DNA from: Ochromonas danica
Lineage: Eukaryota > Sar > Chrysophyceae > Chromulinales > Chromulinaceae
Length of the DNA: 64,000 nucleotides
NCBI GenBank assembly: GCA_015146655.1
Contig: VKHL01000105.1
Coordinates: 1-64,000 of the forward strand
Direction of reading: 5' to 3'
Shown here piece after piece: positions 55,180-64,000 of this stretch. Under the pieces are notes generated by a model. It searched no databases, was not told the DNA's origin, and worked only from the letters and a program-made list of their open reading frames with translations. The position numbers and the translations under genes are program-made. Positions within the stretch are counted from its first letter, which is position 1; every line of letters begins with the position of its first letter.

Positions 55180-57657
55180 ATGACAACAACAGCAACAGCA
55201 AATATGGAGAAATGGAATGAACTAAGTGAATCCATGCTGGATGCCAGCAATGACGAACTTATTACTAGTGTTATTGGAGAAGAAGAGAATGAGCTGAATT
55301 GGTCCGCAATCAAGAAACCTTTGAATGGTTCATCCAGTATGCTAAACGACCAGATTCTGCAACAATCTGTTCAACTCTATCCACCAACTCGTGATTATCT
55401 CTTGAAAGGAAATCACCCTTCACCACCAAGAAGTCGCTCTAGTTCCAGAAATAGCTCACCGATTGAGAGAAGACGTGAGCCATTGTCCAAATCTGCTGAA
55501 TCCATGTGGTCACCTGAGATTGCCAGGAGTATTCATGATGTCCTTATCAATGACAGAGCCAGCTTGTCTTCTTCTTTATTAGCTAATTCCAAGTATACTG
55601 GAAGTAATGGAAATACTAGCAATAAAAAGAAAAGAGGAACAGTGTTGGGGTCCTTCTTACACATGGTACAACCAACAGACCCACGTGCCTTTACACATTT
55701 CACGGGGCAAGATATTACTACCATGTTGAAACAACTTGCACTCTTAGAGATTCAAATACGTGAGAAGAATCAACAAGATCGTGAAGTGTTGGAAGAAAAA
55801 ATCTTGCGATCTTGGCATGCTGTCCATCAATTGGAAAGAAGCTTACAACATAACGAACTGGAAGATGAAGTGGCACAAGAGTTGGTCTATACTCACAATC
55901 AACTGAATCATCTATTGGGTTTAATGGATCGAATGAATACCTCACTTGTCCCTGTCTTTGAGAAGTTACACAGTTATCAAAATATGAAGAAGGAAGCCAT
56001 CAAGAAAGAGAAGTTCATGAAGTCGATCAAGTCTTTTACCTTGCGTACAAAGACTAATCAAGAATATAGTGATAAGATATTGGCTTTAGAAGCTGCTGTA
56101 AGGAGATTGGATCGTATCAACGAGAAGAGAGAGAGGATGATGAAAACACCAGTCCGTGGAGAGGTAAATCGAATCAATGGCACGGGTTTGACTCCCGTGG
56201 CTTCCCCAATGGCTTCAGGTGGATGGAAAGGTGGCTTTGGTCGCAAATCGGCTGAAAAGCTAGACAGTGAGAAAACTCCTGTGCAGGTTGTGAACACTCC
56301 AAGCACGCCTCTTCGCTTTTCAAATGACGTCTATTCCAACTCTTTCTATGATGCGATTGGTGCTCGAAAGCTATCTGAAGCAGAGCTGACCTCAGGCAGT
56401 GAGGTATCTCGTGAAGTTGACTATTCTTACTTCGAAGGGGAGAAACGAGCCGAAGAATCTGAACTTTTGCAGGAGTCCGCTGAATCTTTACCTTTACCAG
56501 AGCCAGAACCCAGCCAACCTCAGCCTGTACCTGAGCCTGAGCCTGAGCCTGAGCTAGTGGTAGTTGAAGACCAACAGAAGGAAGTCGAAGCTGAAGTAAC
56601 AGAGCCAGAGGATTTGCCAGGCGTTGATCTACAGGAAGATGTTACTGAAGATCTGACCGCATCTTATCCTCAACCTCCTAGCTATGAAGTTCCTACGGCT
56701 CCACCGAACAATACTTGGGTGCCTCCTCCCGTATATGAACCTCCAACCTCTGCGTTGGTGCAAGAGAACGTTGAAATGGAACAAACACAGGAAGTACAGG
56801 TGGAAACAGTGGAGGAGAAAGAGGATCTACCTCCTCCTTACAGTGAGAGCGAGGATGAGGCGCTTCCAGGTATCGCGTTAGACGATGAAGATGCTCCTAT
56901 GCCCAATATAAACACTGCTATTGAAGAACAAGTATCACCTCCAGCTTATCTCGATGATCGACCTTCTCCAGCTCGAAGAGCCTTGTTGCTGGAAGACGAT
57001 TCTGAAGCAATCGGCGGTGACCTTCCGCCACCACCTCCACCTGTAACTCCACCTTCAAGCATCCAGCCTAGAGGGAGCATTTTCGACTCTCCTTCCAAGA
57101 TGGCTCTCAATACAATTTTTGAAGAGGAAACCTCACCAGCCAATGATGGTCTTTCTCCCAACCCCAAGTCGCCTGCGGCTTTTCTGCCAGCTTTTCCATC
57201 ATCATTTGAGCAAACTGATGTACCTGGGTATGATCATGTTGAGATCTCTGTTTTGGACGTTCCAGATGATGTGTCAGTTCTGAGTGGCAGTGAAGTGGGT
57301 TCTGTTACCTCCTCTGTTGTTCGCAAGAAGCGAAGACCAAGCATCAAAGGACTGGTGAAGAGAACCAAGTCTCTTCTCGGCATTGCACCAAAGAAATCAG
57401 AGTCAGACCTCCATGGTGCTGCTGAGGCTGGTAGTCAAAGTGCATCACGCAGACCAAGTGCTTCAGCTGATTCCGTTGCTAGCCAGTCGCGCAGACCGAG
57501 TGCATCGGGCGATTCCACCAGCCAGCTAGCATTTGAAGGTATCGCTGTGGAAGCAACGGATGGAGGGAGTGTGAATGGCTCTAGCCAACAAACCTCTTCG
57601 CCTGCCCGCCCTCGCCGATCGTCCAAGGTATCCTCCCTCTTGAAGAGACTGTTTTAA
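55180..57657 (+). CDS. Coiled-coil and proline/acid-rich cytosolic protein, unknown
   Basis: An 825-residue single-exon protein starting at the ATG at 55180 (the open frame begins at 55171 without ATG). Residues about 190-330 form a folded helical/coiled-coil domain (TTMLKQLALLEIQIREKNQQ, LEEKILRSWHAVHQLERS). The rest is disordered: Ser-rich N-terminus (RSRSSSRNSS), a Pro-Glu run (PEPEPEPEL) coded by cctgag repeats at about 56530-56553, many PPxY-like motifs (PPSYE, PPVYE, PPPYSE, PPAYLD) and a C-terminal basic part with two copies of SRRPSAS. The PPxY set, about six copies, predicts binding to WW domains such as those of Nedd4-type ligases; this is inference. Ends SSLLKRLF. No family recognised. 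Confidence 0.75.
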   Translation: MTTTATANMEKWNELSESMLDASNDELITSVIGEEENELNWSAIKKPLNGSSSMLNDQILQQSVQLYPPTRDYLLKGNHPSPPRSRSSSRNSSPIERRREPLSKSAESMWSPEIARSIHDVLINDRASLSSSLLANSKYTGSNGNTSNKKKRGTVLGSFLHMVQPTDPRAFTHFTGQDITTMLKQLALLEIQIREKNQQDREVLEEKILRSWHAVHQLERSLQHNELEDEVAQELVYTHNQLNHLLGLMDRMNTSLVPVFEKLHSYQNMKKEAIKKEKFMKSIKSFTLRTKTNQEYSDKILALEAAVRRLDRINEKRERMMKTPVRGEVNRINGTGLTPVASPMASGGWKGGFGRKSAEKLDSEKTPVQVVNTPSTPLRFSNDVYSNSFYDAIGARKLSEAELTSGSEVSREVDYSYFEGEKRAEESELLQESAESLPLPEPEPSQPQPVPEPEPEPELVVVEDQQKEVEAEVTEPEDLPGVDLQEDVTEDLTASYPQPPSYEVPTAPPNNTWVPPPVYEPPTSALVQENVEMEQTQEVQVETVEEKEDLPPPYSESEDEALPGIALDDEDAPMPNINTAIEEQVSPPAYLDDRPSPARRALLLEDDSEAIGGDLPPPPPPVTPPSSIQPRGSIFDSPSKMALNTIFEEETSPANDGLSPNPKSPAAFLPAFPSSFEQTDVPGYDHVEISVLDVPDDVSVLSGSEVGSVTSSVVRKKRRPSIKGLVKRTKSLLGIAPKKSESDLHGAAEAGSQSASRRPSASADSVASQSRRPSASGDSTSQLAFEGIAVEATDGGSVNGSSQQTSSPARPRRSSKVSSLLKRLF

Positions 57658-57887
57658 CGGATTGTAGAATGATGGGCGAGAGAGAGATGCTAATATATTT
57701 GTATGTCAGAATCATGTGAAGCATGTGAAGTAATGCTTGTTTAACTTTCAAGAAAGAAATATTGGTTTCATGGGAAGAGAAGGGAAGGGTTACTTCCTCA
57801 ACCACAGGCAACAACAAAGTGGTGGAAGTTGGTAATTTAGTAGACAAGGAAGTAATTATGGTTTAGACAGGGAAAGAGGGAAATTGA

Positions 57888-58299
57888 CTAGTTGGTCTTG
57901 GTGCTTTTCTTCTTTCCAGAAGATGACTTTGGAGTAGTGGCCTTGTTTTTGCTTTCCTTAGCAGTAGGTGCTAGTTTGCCTACTTCATCACTCCAAACCA
58001 CTTTATTACGATTGAAGAAAGGCCAGTCAGGAATACAAATCTGAGCATTCAACAAAGAAATCAACACAGTGAGCAAGGTCAAGAGAGAAAGAGAGAGAGA
58101 GACAAGAAGAAGGGAAGGTCCAAAGCAAGAAGGAGCAAGAGCTACTCACCACAAGTGAAAGACCTAATCCTATTGCCCATCCTTTGCATGTCAAGAAAAA
58201 GTCATTCTGACTATATCCTACAAACCATGCAATAGCTCCAAAGAGAATGACTAGAATAGTATAAATATATTCACAGAGTTGTTGTCCTTTATAATCCAT
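57888..58299 (-). CDS. SPCS1: Signal peptidase complex subunit 1 (SPC12)
   Basis: A 100-residue subunit of the ER signal peptidase complex. Exons 58299-58150 and 58040-57888; the 109-nt intron is phase 0 and joins GLGLSLV to ICIPDWPFF. The start MDYKGQQLCEYIY matches the family's MDFKGQ-x-LAE start, followed by two closely spaced membrane spans (TILVILFGAIAWFVGYS and WAIGLGLSLVICI) separated by the short QNDFFLT turn, and the conserved PDWPFFNRNKVVWSDE motif on the cytosolic side. A Lys/Ser-rich tail (SSGKKKSTKTN) extends beyond the usual end. SPC12 is non-catalytic and modulates substrate choice. Convergent with the coiled-coil gene and divergent to the 49-residue gene. Confidence 0.95.
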
Positions 58300-58711
58300 G
58301 ATCGTTTATAATTAGATTCTATAGCTAAGCCAAAGAAGAGAATAATAAAGCCAAGCAACAACACTGACTGACTCTTCTCCATGCCCTTTGTTGATGACCC
58401 CAACCCAGACTGATTTAGACTAGACTAGCAGTTTGGAACCACCAGCGGTTTTCGGAATTTTGATAATTCGAAAAACAGAGTCAATCAACCGATTGACAAA
58501 TGTGCGGATTTCCTAATTTCCTAATTTCCTGATATCCGAAACTCAAGCACCGCCACACCTGTTCTAACTCCAACCTTGACAGAAGAAGTTCTGATTCCAA
58601 CCCCTCCGTCCAACCTCTGGCCTCATCATCTCCTCACACTCACAGCGACATCGACACAATTGAATCCCTCCTGTCCTCAGGCTGTTCACTTAACACACAG
58701 TAACTATTAAG
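58300..58711. promoter_or_regulatory. Divergent intergenic region between SPC12 and the small single-span gene
   Basis: 412 bp. Three copies of tttccta(a) in tandem at about 58507-58531. The stretch just before the plus-strand start is C-rich (ccaacccctccgtccaacctc), unlike other promoters in the window. Confidence 0.4.
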
Positions 58712-58941
58712 ATGTTCAAGGTTCTTTTGGCTAACTCTAGACTCGCTGGCTTGGCTGCTGTCACCACTGTCTTCACTGGTTTCCTCACCTACGGCCTCAA
58801 CACTGCTGCTGGTAAGCTACTACTACGACTATTAACCCATCCTGTCAGGATCGATGTACTCATTTGTTCTATTCTATCATCCTATTCCTAGATCGCAAGC
58901 TTCCTGCCTATGCCTACAAGGTCTGGCGCCTCGACAATTAA
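58712..58941 (+). CDS. 49-residue single-span protein, probably a small organelle complex subunit
   Basis: Exons 58712-58811 and 58892-58941 around an 80-nt GT-AG intron, phase 1 (NTAA|DRKLP). The translation begins MFKVLLANSRLAGLAAVT, continues as one hydrophobic span (TTVFTGFLTYGLN) and ends YAYKVWRLDN. Codon choice is unlike the neighbours: GCC, CTC, TTC, AAC, AAG and GGC dominate, which suggests a highly expressed gene. Basic/hydroxylated N-terminus plus one span is typical of tiny supernumerary subunits of mitochondrial respiratory complexes or ATP synthase; I cannot say which. It is too short for a standard ORF cut-off, so it could be missed by automatic annotation. Evidence for reality is the clean splice, codon bias and flanks. 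Confidence 0.72.
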
Positions 58942-59707
58942 ACCACATGATGTATGATCTTGTGTGTTCCTTCTTCCTTCCTGTACTTTCCGCCATATGT
59001 CTCGTTACTTTTTCTTGGTCGCCGCGAAGATGATCGAGAAAGTCTTTATTGTTATTCACGATTGTTTCATTAGTTGACTCATCTGAAGAAGGACTTTCTG
59101 CTTTGTAATTGCATAAACCACTCAGTTTTGTTCCACTCCAAACAATGACTTGACTGTCTTAGTCTATCTCACACTATTCACTCTAGCACACCTTCACCTA
59201 GACTAGTCCACAGTTAAATGGTGTTGATAGTAGTTGTTATTGAAATGGACCCCAGAGCTCTAACAGCCACAGGTTTGTGTCGGAACACCACCAGTACATA
59301 ATGTGACGGTGACAGTGCCCAGTCAGTCGGTCAAAGTTACATGACAGTGAGACAAAAGTTAAAACATTACTTTAAAGCCTCTTCTTTAAAGCCCATAAGA
59401 GAAGCGTCTGACGTGACTAAAGCTGTTAGTCTATCGGCTGAGAAACGAGTGGTAGTGATAGACTTGACAAGCATTAGCACTTTCACTTGGTGGTTCTAAC
59501 ACTAATAGTAAATAGTCTGTCTTATGATGAGCTTTCGTAGGAACAACAACATCTCCACATTGTAACTATCATAATGAAAACTAATCATACTACTAGTAGT
59601 AGTAGTAGTACTGTACATTTTATGAAGGAAGTAGTAGTTACAGTTATTTGAGTTATATCAACATATTAATACTATTGATACTACTGATAGTATAATAGTA
59701 GGTCTAG
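58942..59707. other. Convergent intergenic region with (TAG) repeat
   Basis: 766 bp between the 49-residue gene and the large LRR gene, both 3' ends. A trinucleotide run (actactagtagtagtagtagta) lies at about 59588-59610, and short atact/gatact steps follow to 59700. No gene supported; a 60-codon minus-strand frame at 58877-59059 overlaps the small gene and has no features. Confidence 0.4.
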
Positions 59708-62700
59708 TTAAAAGCGAGCAATACAACGAGGCAAAACTCGTGATAGTAACAATCGATTAGCTACAATCTCTTCTCGACTAAATGCATTGCGTTCTAACCA
59801 AACTTCTCGTAGATGAGTTAGATTTTTCCAATCATCTGGTAATAATCCATTAATAGAATTACCAGAAAGATCCAAATATTCTAGACCATGTAGTAAACAT
59901 AATGAGGTTGGTAATTGTCCTGTAAGACTATTACCACGTAAATCTAGACGAACTACTATACCTCTTCCATCTACCCATACACCATACCATTGTCCTACTG
60001 ACTCAGTTGTATTCCAATGATCTCGATTTCGCCAATGTCTTCCCATTGTAGACTCAAAGATCTCTCTTAGAGCTAATCGTTGGATATCACAACCAACTCG
60101 TTGTAACTGTCGATGAGTAAATAACTGACAGGTTACAAGTTCTAATTCTGAAAATCCTCCAGCAAGTAATGCCGCAGCATCAAAACCAGCAGCTTTACAT
60201 TGAGTTAGAGAATAACCAGCTTTACGTAATTCTAATACTGTTAGATGACATTGCCAAGCAGCTGTAGCAAGTGAGGTAGTAGTAGTAGAGGATTGTCCAC
60301 CCTGACCATTACCATTACCATTACCATTACCATTACCATTACTGTTATTATTACCATTAGAATGACTTGTTGTTGACTCTTTGGTTACTTGTAATAATGC
60401 TTGAGCTGTACTAGTTGTAACAGTAGCATTATGTGCTTGTGCTGCAGCATATTGTGCATTTCTTAATTGTTTGAAATGTTGTAACGGATACCCTGCAGAG
60501 AGAAGTTGTGGCCAGGAATAGCATTGAGATTCCCATAGTTGAGGTAGAGAGAGACCTAACACTCGTAAGGTACGTGGTAGAGCAAAATCTAAATCTTCTA
60601 ATTCTCTTTCTAAGTCAATTGCAAACTTTATTTCATATTCTATGATATTCTGAGATTCTAGTAAGGCAATGGGTAGTGGAGGAGCAGCAGGAGGAGGTGG
60701 TGGTGGTGGAGGAGGAGGAGGTCGAATAGGAGAACGTACAGAGTGTGTATGATTAGCAGAGCAACTATCTACACTATGTACACTAGCTGAACCACCACCA
60801 CCTCCTCCTCCTCCACCACCTCCTCCTCCTCCTACATGATATGGACTAGCAGGTAGACTATTCATACCAGTACGTTCTTTAATAATACGAAAAGATAATC
60901 CAGGCCATGTCTTATAAACTGATCGCATTAAAGCCATATTTTGTGCTCTTACTACTAAAGCAGCTAACGAACTTTCTTCACGTTTTAATGGTTGTTCCCA
61001 TAATCGATTACTTAACTGATCTAACCCACATTGAACATTAAAACTCTTCTCTCCTATATGAACATGTCCATCACTATGTTGTTGAGGTAGACTATATAAT
61101 GCTTGTTTTACCATTCCATCTATTTCTTCTAGATAAGCATGATTAAACGAATGAATCTTACGTCGAATATCTTCCTTTTGTCGTAATAGATCTTGTAATG
61201 GACTATATAATGCTTCTACACTATCTTCTTCTTTCATCATCTTCTTGTTCTTCTTCTTATGACGATGATTGTTAGTATTACTATTACGATGAGTTACACC
61301 ATCTCCTCCTCCTCTTCCTATCATAGTATTATCATTATCATCATCCTCCTCCTCATCATCATCATCGTCATCATCACTATAACTATCTATACTTTCATCT
61401 AATCGACGACTAAGTTGATCATCTTGTAAATGTCGTTCACGAAAGAGAGAAATCCGTTGAACAAGATCTTCAGCACGAACAAGTAAGTTTTGTACTTTAG
61501 CAACTAACGATTTTCCATTTATATTGCGATTTTTACCTTCATACCCAACCATCCCTGCAGTCATTGTATTAACACCATTATTGTTATTGTTATTGTTACC
61601 ATCACTACTACTACCAGATACTTCTTGTTGATGTTGATGTTGATGTTGACTTTTTAATTTCGTTAAATCTCGTAAAGCAAGTCGAATTCTACTAGCAAGA
61701 GTTGAACCAGTTGTTGTTGATTTACCATGTGTTTGATTGCTATTATTGTTATTGTTGTTGTTAGTAGTAGTAGTATTGCCTTGAGATGAACTGTATTTAT
61801 TCAAAATAGGATCAACTAAAGCTAAATCAAGATTTAATTGACAATCTAATGCTTTTAGAAATGCTTTTAAAAAGCGATATTGTTCACGTCCCCAACTTTG
61901 TCCATTCATTGCATTATTATTAACATTCATCTCATTATTACTATTGGAGGGATTATTACTATTACTGTTATTGTTGTTGTTGTTATTGTTAGTTGACATC
62001 ATCATCATAGTAGTTGTTGTTGTTGTATTAGAATTACCAATACTTCGTCTGATAGTAGTTGAACTATTGTTATTGTTATTATTATTGTTATGTTTATAGA
62101 GAGTCTTATAATGACTAAGATGAGCATTAAGAGCATCTTGGAAAAGAGAAATCTTCAATAGAACTTCAATCAGAGCAAGATTACACGGAATAAGATAAAC
62201 CATCATTTGTGCACAAACACTAGCAGCTTCTGTTTTCAATAATGCAGCAGAAACAGGAACAGTTGAAGGAGGAGGAAGAAGAAGAGAGTTCGTAGCATTA
62301 TTGAAACACTCTTTTGATTCATCTGTCCCTCCTCCTATTACTCCTTGTTGTTGTTGTTTGGTTGTTGTGTTATTGATTGTTGATGATCGACTAATTGCAA
62401 GTAATTGTTCAATAATATTCTTTAATAGATGTTGTTGTTGAGAATCAACAGAGAATGCTAAACAAAGTGTTCTTGAATATTGATAAAGTGTTTGTAAATC
62501 AATTCGATCAAGAAGTGTGATAACACTTGCTGGGTGTGATCCACTAGCACCACTACCACTACCACTACCACTACTGCTATTACCACTGCTATGACCACTA
62601 TGTTCAATCTCACTCATAATACGATGATATTTATCTAATAGATTCTCAGCAGCAGAGAATATCTCTTCAGGTCGTTCATAGACTAAACTCTTCCCTAATG

Positions 62701-64000
62701 ATGCTTTCACTTTACTGATCATATCAATATTCTGTTGATGTCGTTGACAAATGATTTCTAACAAATTAACAAGATCATAATTGTCAAGTGTTGGTAATAT
62801 GGAAGTTTCTAATCCAGTAGACATACCAGAAGGTGCTCGACTTTGTTGTTGTTGTTGTTGTTGTTGTTCTGGAGTTGTTGACAACTGCTGCCTGCCTGAG
62901 AGAGTCAAACTCTGTCTTCTCTTTGCACCTCCACCACCACTACTACTACCAAGAGCTGCTATACCAATCCCCATTCCACTAATTGATGTACCATTAGCAT
63001 TAAGAGATAAATCAATTAATCGATATGTTCTTAATACACCAGGTCGTAAAGCATCTCGTAGAGAATCAAAGAATGATTTAAATAATGTTGGTAACTCTTC
63101 TAATGATAAAGTCTTTGCAATAGTTAATGAGATAAAAGGAGATGGACTACTACCATGAGGATGATGATGTTGATGATGAGTCATATCAACATTGTGATTT
63201 ACAACTGACTTTCTTCCAATAACTATAGGAGATTTTTTGATTTGCTCTTGACTAAATGAACTATTATGACCAATCTTATTAATAGTGTTATTATGGTCTG
63301 CTGACGATAGAAGAGAAGAGGAGGATGGTTGTAATAACATCATCAATGGACTCATTTCTCCTCCTGGTAGATCAACTAAATCAGGTAAAATAGCAGATTT
63401 TCGTCTTTGATTAGTACTTGTATTTTCTTCTTTATTTCGATTATCATCTCCTTCTTTATTACCATCTTTACCTGATGAAGAAGGAGATGATTTTGTTACA
63501 GCTTCTTGTATTTCTGCTAAATTTAATGTTGCTTGTGATAGTGTACGTTTAATAGAAGAAGTAAAATTCATCACAGTTTCTGCAATTTTACTTTCTTCAT
63601 CACTTAATCGACTAGAAATATTACGTGGAAGAGAATTTGGTGTACTTGCACCTTTTTCACGTTCTAATGCTTGTACTAAATCAATACGACTACGTTGTCT
63701 TTCCATAGCAGATGATTTTCGAATACTTTTAGGTCGATGAGAAGGTGTCATAAGAGATCCTGCTGTACTATAGACACTTAATGTCACTGAATCGTCATCT
63801 TCGCGACTTTCATCACCAGGAGACATCATTAATAAAAAGTCATCATTAACAACACGATCTTGTCCATCTTTTGTCCAAAGAGAGACAACAGAACCTTCTC
63901 GTGGTGTACTTCTTGGTAATGCTGTAATTGCTGAACGTTTACGTGGAATACCTTGAAATTGGAAACTTTCAATAACTAAAGGTGAAAGTTCTTGTGGTAA
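59708..64000 (-). CDS. Large low-complexity protein with C-terminal leucine-rich repeats (5' end outside window)
   Basis: Open over 1430 codons; the frame continues upstream of the first in-window ATG (63829) to the window edge with sensible sequence (SLWTKDGQDRVVNDD), so the gene is truncated here. Long homopolymer and simple runs: Asn, Gln (62845-62871), Ser-Gly, Pro and Gly (60693-60838), Asp/Glu, and alternating Gly-Asn (60310-60345). Between them are helical blocks without known family (LDNYDLVNLLEIICQRHQQN, LFKSFFDSLRDALRPG). Near the end is a repeat of A-G-F/Y units (LRKAGYSLTQ, CKAAGFDAAALLAGGFSELEL), then the plant-type LRR cap WRNRDHWN...GQWYGVWVD and two to three LRRs (VRLDLRGNSLTGQLP, LEYLDLSGNSINGLLP). 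Probably a cytosolic scaffold. Codons are very AT-rich. Confidence 0.72.
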   Translation of the reverse strand, partial: LPQELSPLVIESFQFQGIPRKRSAITALPRSTPREGSVVSLWTKDGQDRVVNDDFLLMMSPGDESREDDDSVTLSVYSTAGSLMTPSHRPKSIRKSSAMERQRSRIDLVQALEREKGASTPNSLPRNISSRLSDEESKIAETVMNFTSSIKRTLSQATLNLAEIQEAVTKSSPSSSGKDGNKEGDDNRNKEENTSTNQRRKSAILPDLVDLPGGEMSPLMMLLQPSSSSLLSSADHNNTINKIGHNSSFSQEQIKKSPIVIGRKSVVNHNVDMTHHQHHHPHGSSPSPFISLTIAKTLSLEELPTLFKSFFDSLRDALRPGVLRTYRLIDLSLNANGTSISGMGIGIAALGSSSGGGGAKRRQSLTLSGRQQLSTTPEQQQQQQQQSRAPSGMSTGLETSILPTLDNYDLVNLLEIICQRHQQNIDMISKVKASLGKSLVYERPEEIFSAAENLLDKYHRIMSEIEHSGHSSGNSSSGSGSGSGASGSHPASVITLLDRIDLQTLYQYSRTLCLAFSVDSQQQHLLKNIIEQLLAISRSSTINNTTTKQQQQGVIGGGTDESKECFNNATNSLLLPPPSTVPVSAALLKTEAASVCAQMMVYLIPCNLALIEVLLKISLFQDALNAHLSHYKTLYKHNNNNNNNNSSTTIRRSIGNSNTTTTTTMMMMSTNNNNNNNNSNSNNPSNSNNEMNVNNNAMNGQSWGREQYRFLKAFLKALDCQLNLDLALVDPILNKYSSSQGNTTTTNNNNNNNSNQTHGKSTTTGSTLASRIRLALRDLTKLKSQHQHQHQQEVSGSSSDGNNNNNNNGVNTMTAGMVGYEGKNRNINGKSLVAKVQNLLVRAEDLVQRISLFRERHLQDDQLSRRLDESIDSYSDDDDDDDEEEDDDNDNTMIGRGGGDGVTHRNSNTNNHRHKKKNKKMMKEEDSVEALYSPLQDLLRQKEDIRRKIHSFNHAYLEEIDGMVKQALYSLPQQHSDGHVHIGEKSFNVQCGLDQLSNRLWEQPLKREESSLAALVVRAQNMALMRSVYKTWPGLSFRIIKERTGMNSLPASPYHVGGGGGGGGGGGGGGSASVHSVDSCSANHTHSVRSPIRPPPPPPPPPPPAAPPLPIALLESQNIIEYEIKFAIDLERELEDLDFALPRTLRVLGLSLPQLWESQCYSWPQLLSAGYPLQHFKQLRNAQYAAAQAHNATVTTSTAQALLQVTKESTTSHSNGNNNSNGNGNGNGNGNGQGGQSSTTTTSLATAAWQCHLTVLELRKAGYSLTQCKAAGFDAAALLAGGFSELELVTCQLFTHRQLQRVGCDIQRLALREIFESTMGRHWRNRDHWNTTESVGQWYGVWVDGRGIVVRLDLRGNSLTGQLPTSLCLLHGLEYLDLSGNSINGLLPDDWKNLTHLREVWLERNAFSREEIVANRLLLSRVLPRCIARF

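Overview
This is a 64 kb nuclear window from a eukaryote: about 26 protein genes on both strands, many split by short spliceosomal introns of mostly 59-110 nt. All introns I modelled are GT-AG except one GC-AG. Two proteins, an unknown membrane protein at 9642-10480 and an EngB GTPase at 15280-16791, start with a signal peptide followed at once by Phe (A-FHPAR and S-FFWSK). This matches the bipartite plastid leaders of algae with a red-derived complex plastid. I infer a photosynthetic stramenopile (ochrophyte), with haptophyte or cryptophyte as the weaker alternative. No rRNA, tRNA, CRISPR or recognisable retroelement was seen. The sequence is moderately AT-rich with many trinucleotide runs coding Gln, Asn, Ser, Gly and Pro.

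Layout. 0.6-10.5 kb: GH92 alpha-mannosidase (-), membrane hybrid histidine kinase (-), mitochondrial protease ATP23 (+, 5 exons), a divergent pair of small membrane-anchored proteins, and a plastid-targeted protein (-). 10.6-17 kb: a methyltransferase (+), a Cu(+) P1B-ATPase (-) and plastid EngB (-). 17.3-29 kb: a 2076-residue ADCY10-type soluble adenylyl cyclase (+), a second GH92 enzyme (-) and an LRR protein (+). 29-36 kb: coiled-coil protein (-), DD3-3-like secreted/membrane protein (+), RINGv E3 ligase (-). 36-46 kb: a long inverted repeat, a nine-exon RAD17-like clamp loader (-), an amino-acid permease in three frames (+), BRAP2-like protein (-) and sideroflexin (+). 46-64 kb: two-pore K+ channel (-), a gene with tandemly duplicated exon-intron units (-), Gly-rich membrane glycoprotein (+), a class I haem peroxidase lacking the distal His (-), a coiled-coil/proline-rich protein (+), signal peptidase subunit SPC12 (-), a 49-residue single-span protein (+), and a large low-complexity LRR protein cut by the window edge (-).

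The genes do not form one pathway. Secretory glycoprotein handling (two GH92 enzymes, SPC12), second-messenger and ion signalling (histidine kinase, adenylyl cyclase, K+ channel), organelle biogenesis (ATP23, sideroflexin, EngB) and ubiquitin/checkpoint functions (RINGv, BRAP2, RAD17) lie interleaved, often as divergent pairs with 100-500 bp between starts.

The most unusual points are the duplicated exon-intron array at 50.0-50.8 kb, the 112/111-nt near-perfect inverted repeat at 36.2-36.4 kb, the peroxidase with Ala in place of the distal His, a stop-free 63-nt intron inside the TGE motif of the Cu-ATPase, and two same-direction frame shifts in the permease. Exon borders were placed by hand from splice signals and protein continuity; summed exon lengths are divisible by three for every spliced model.
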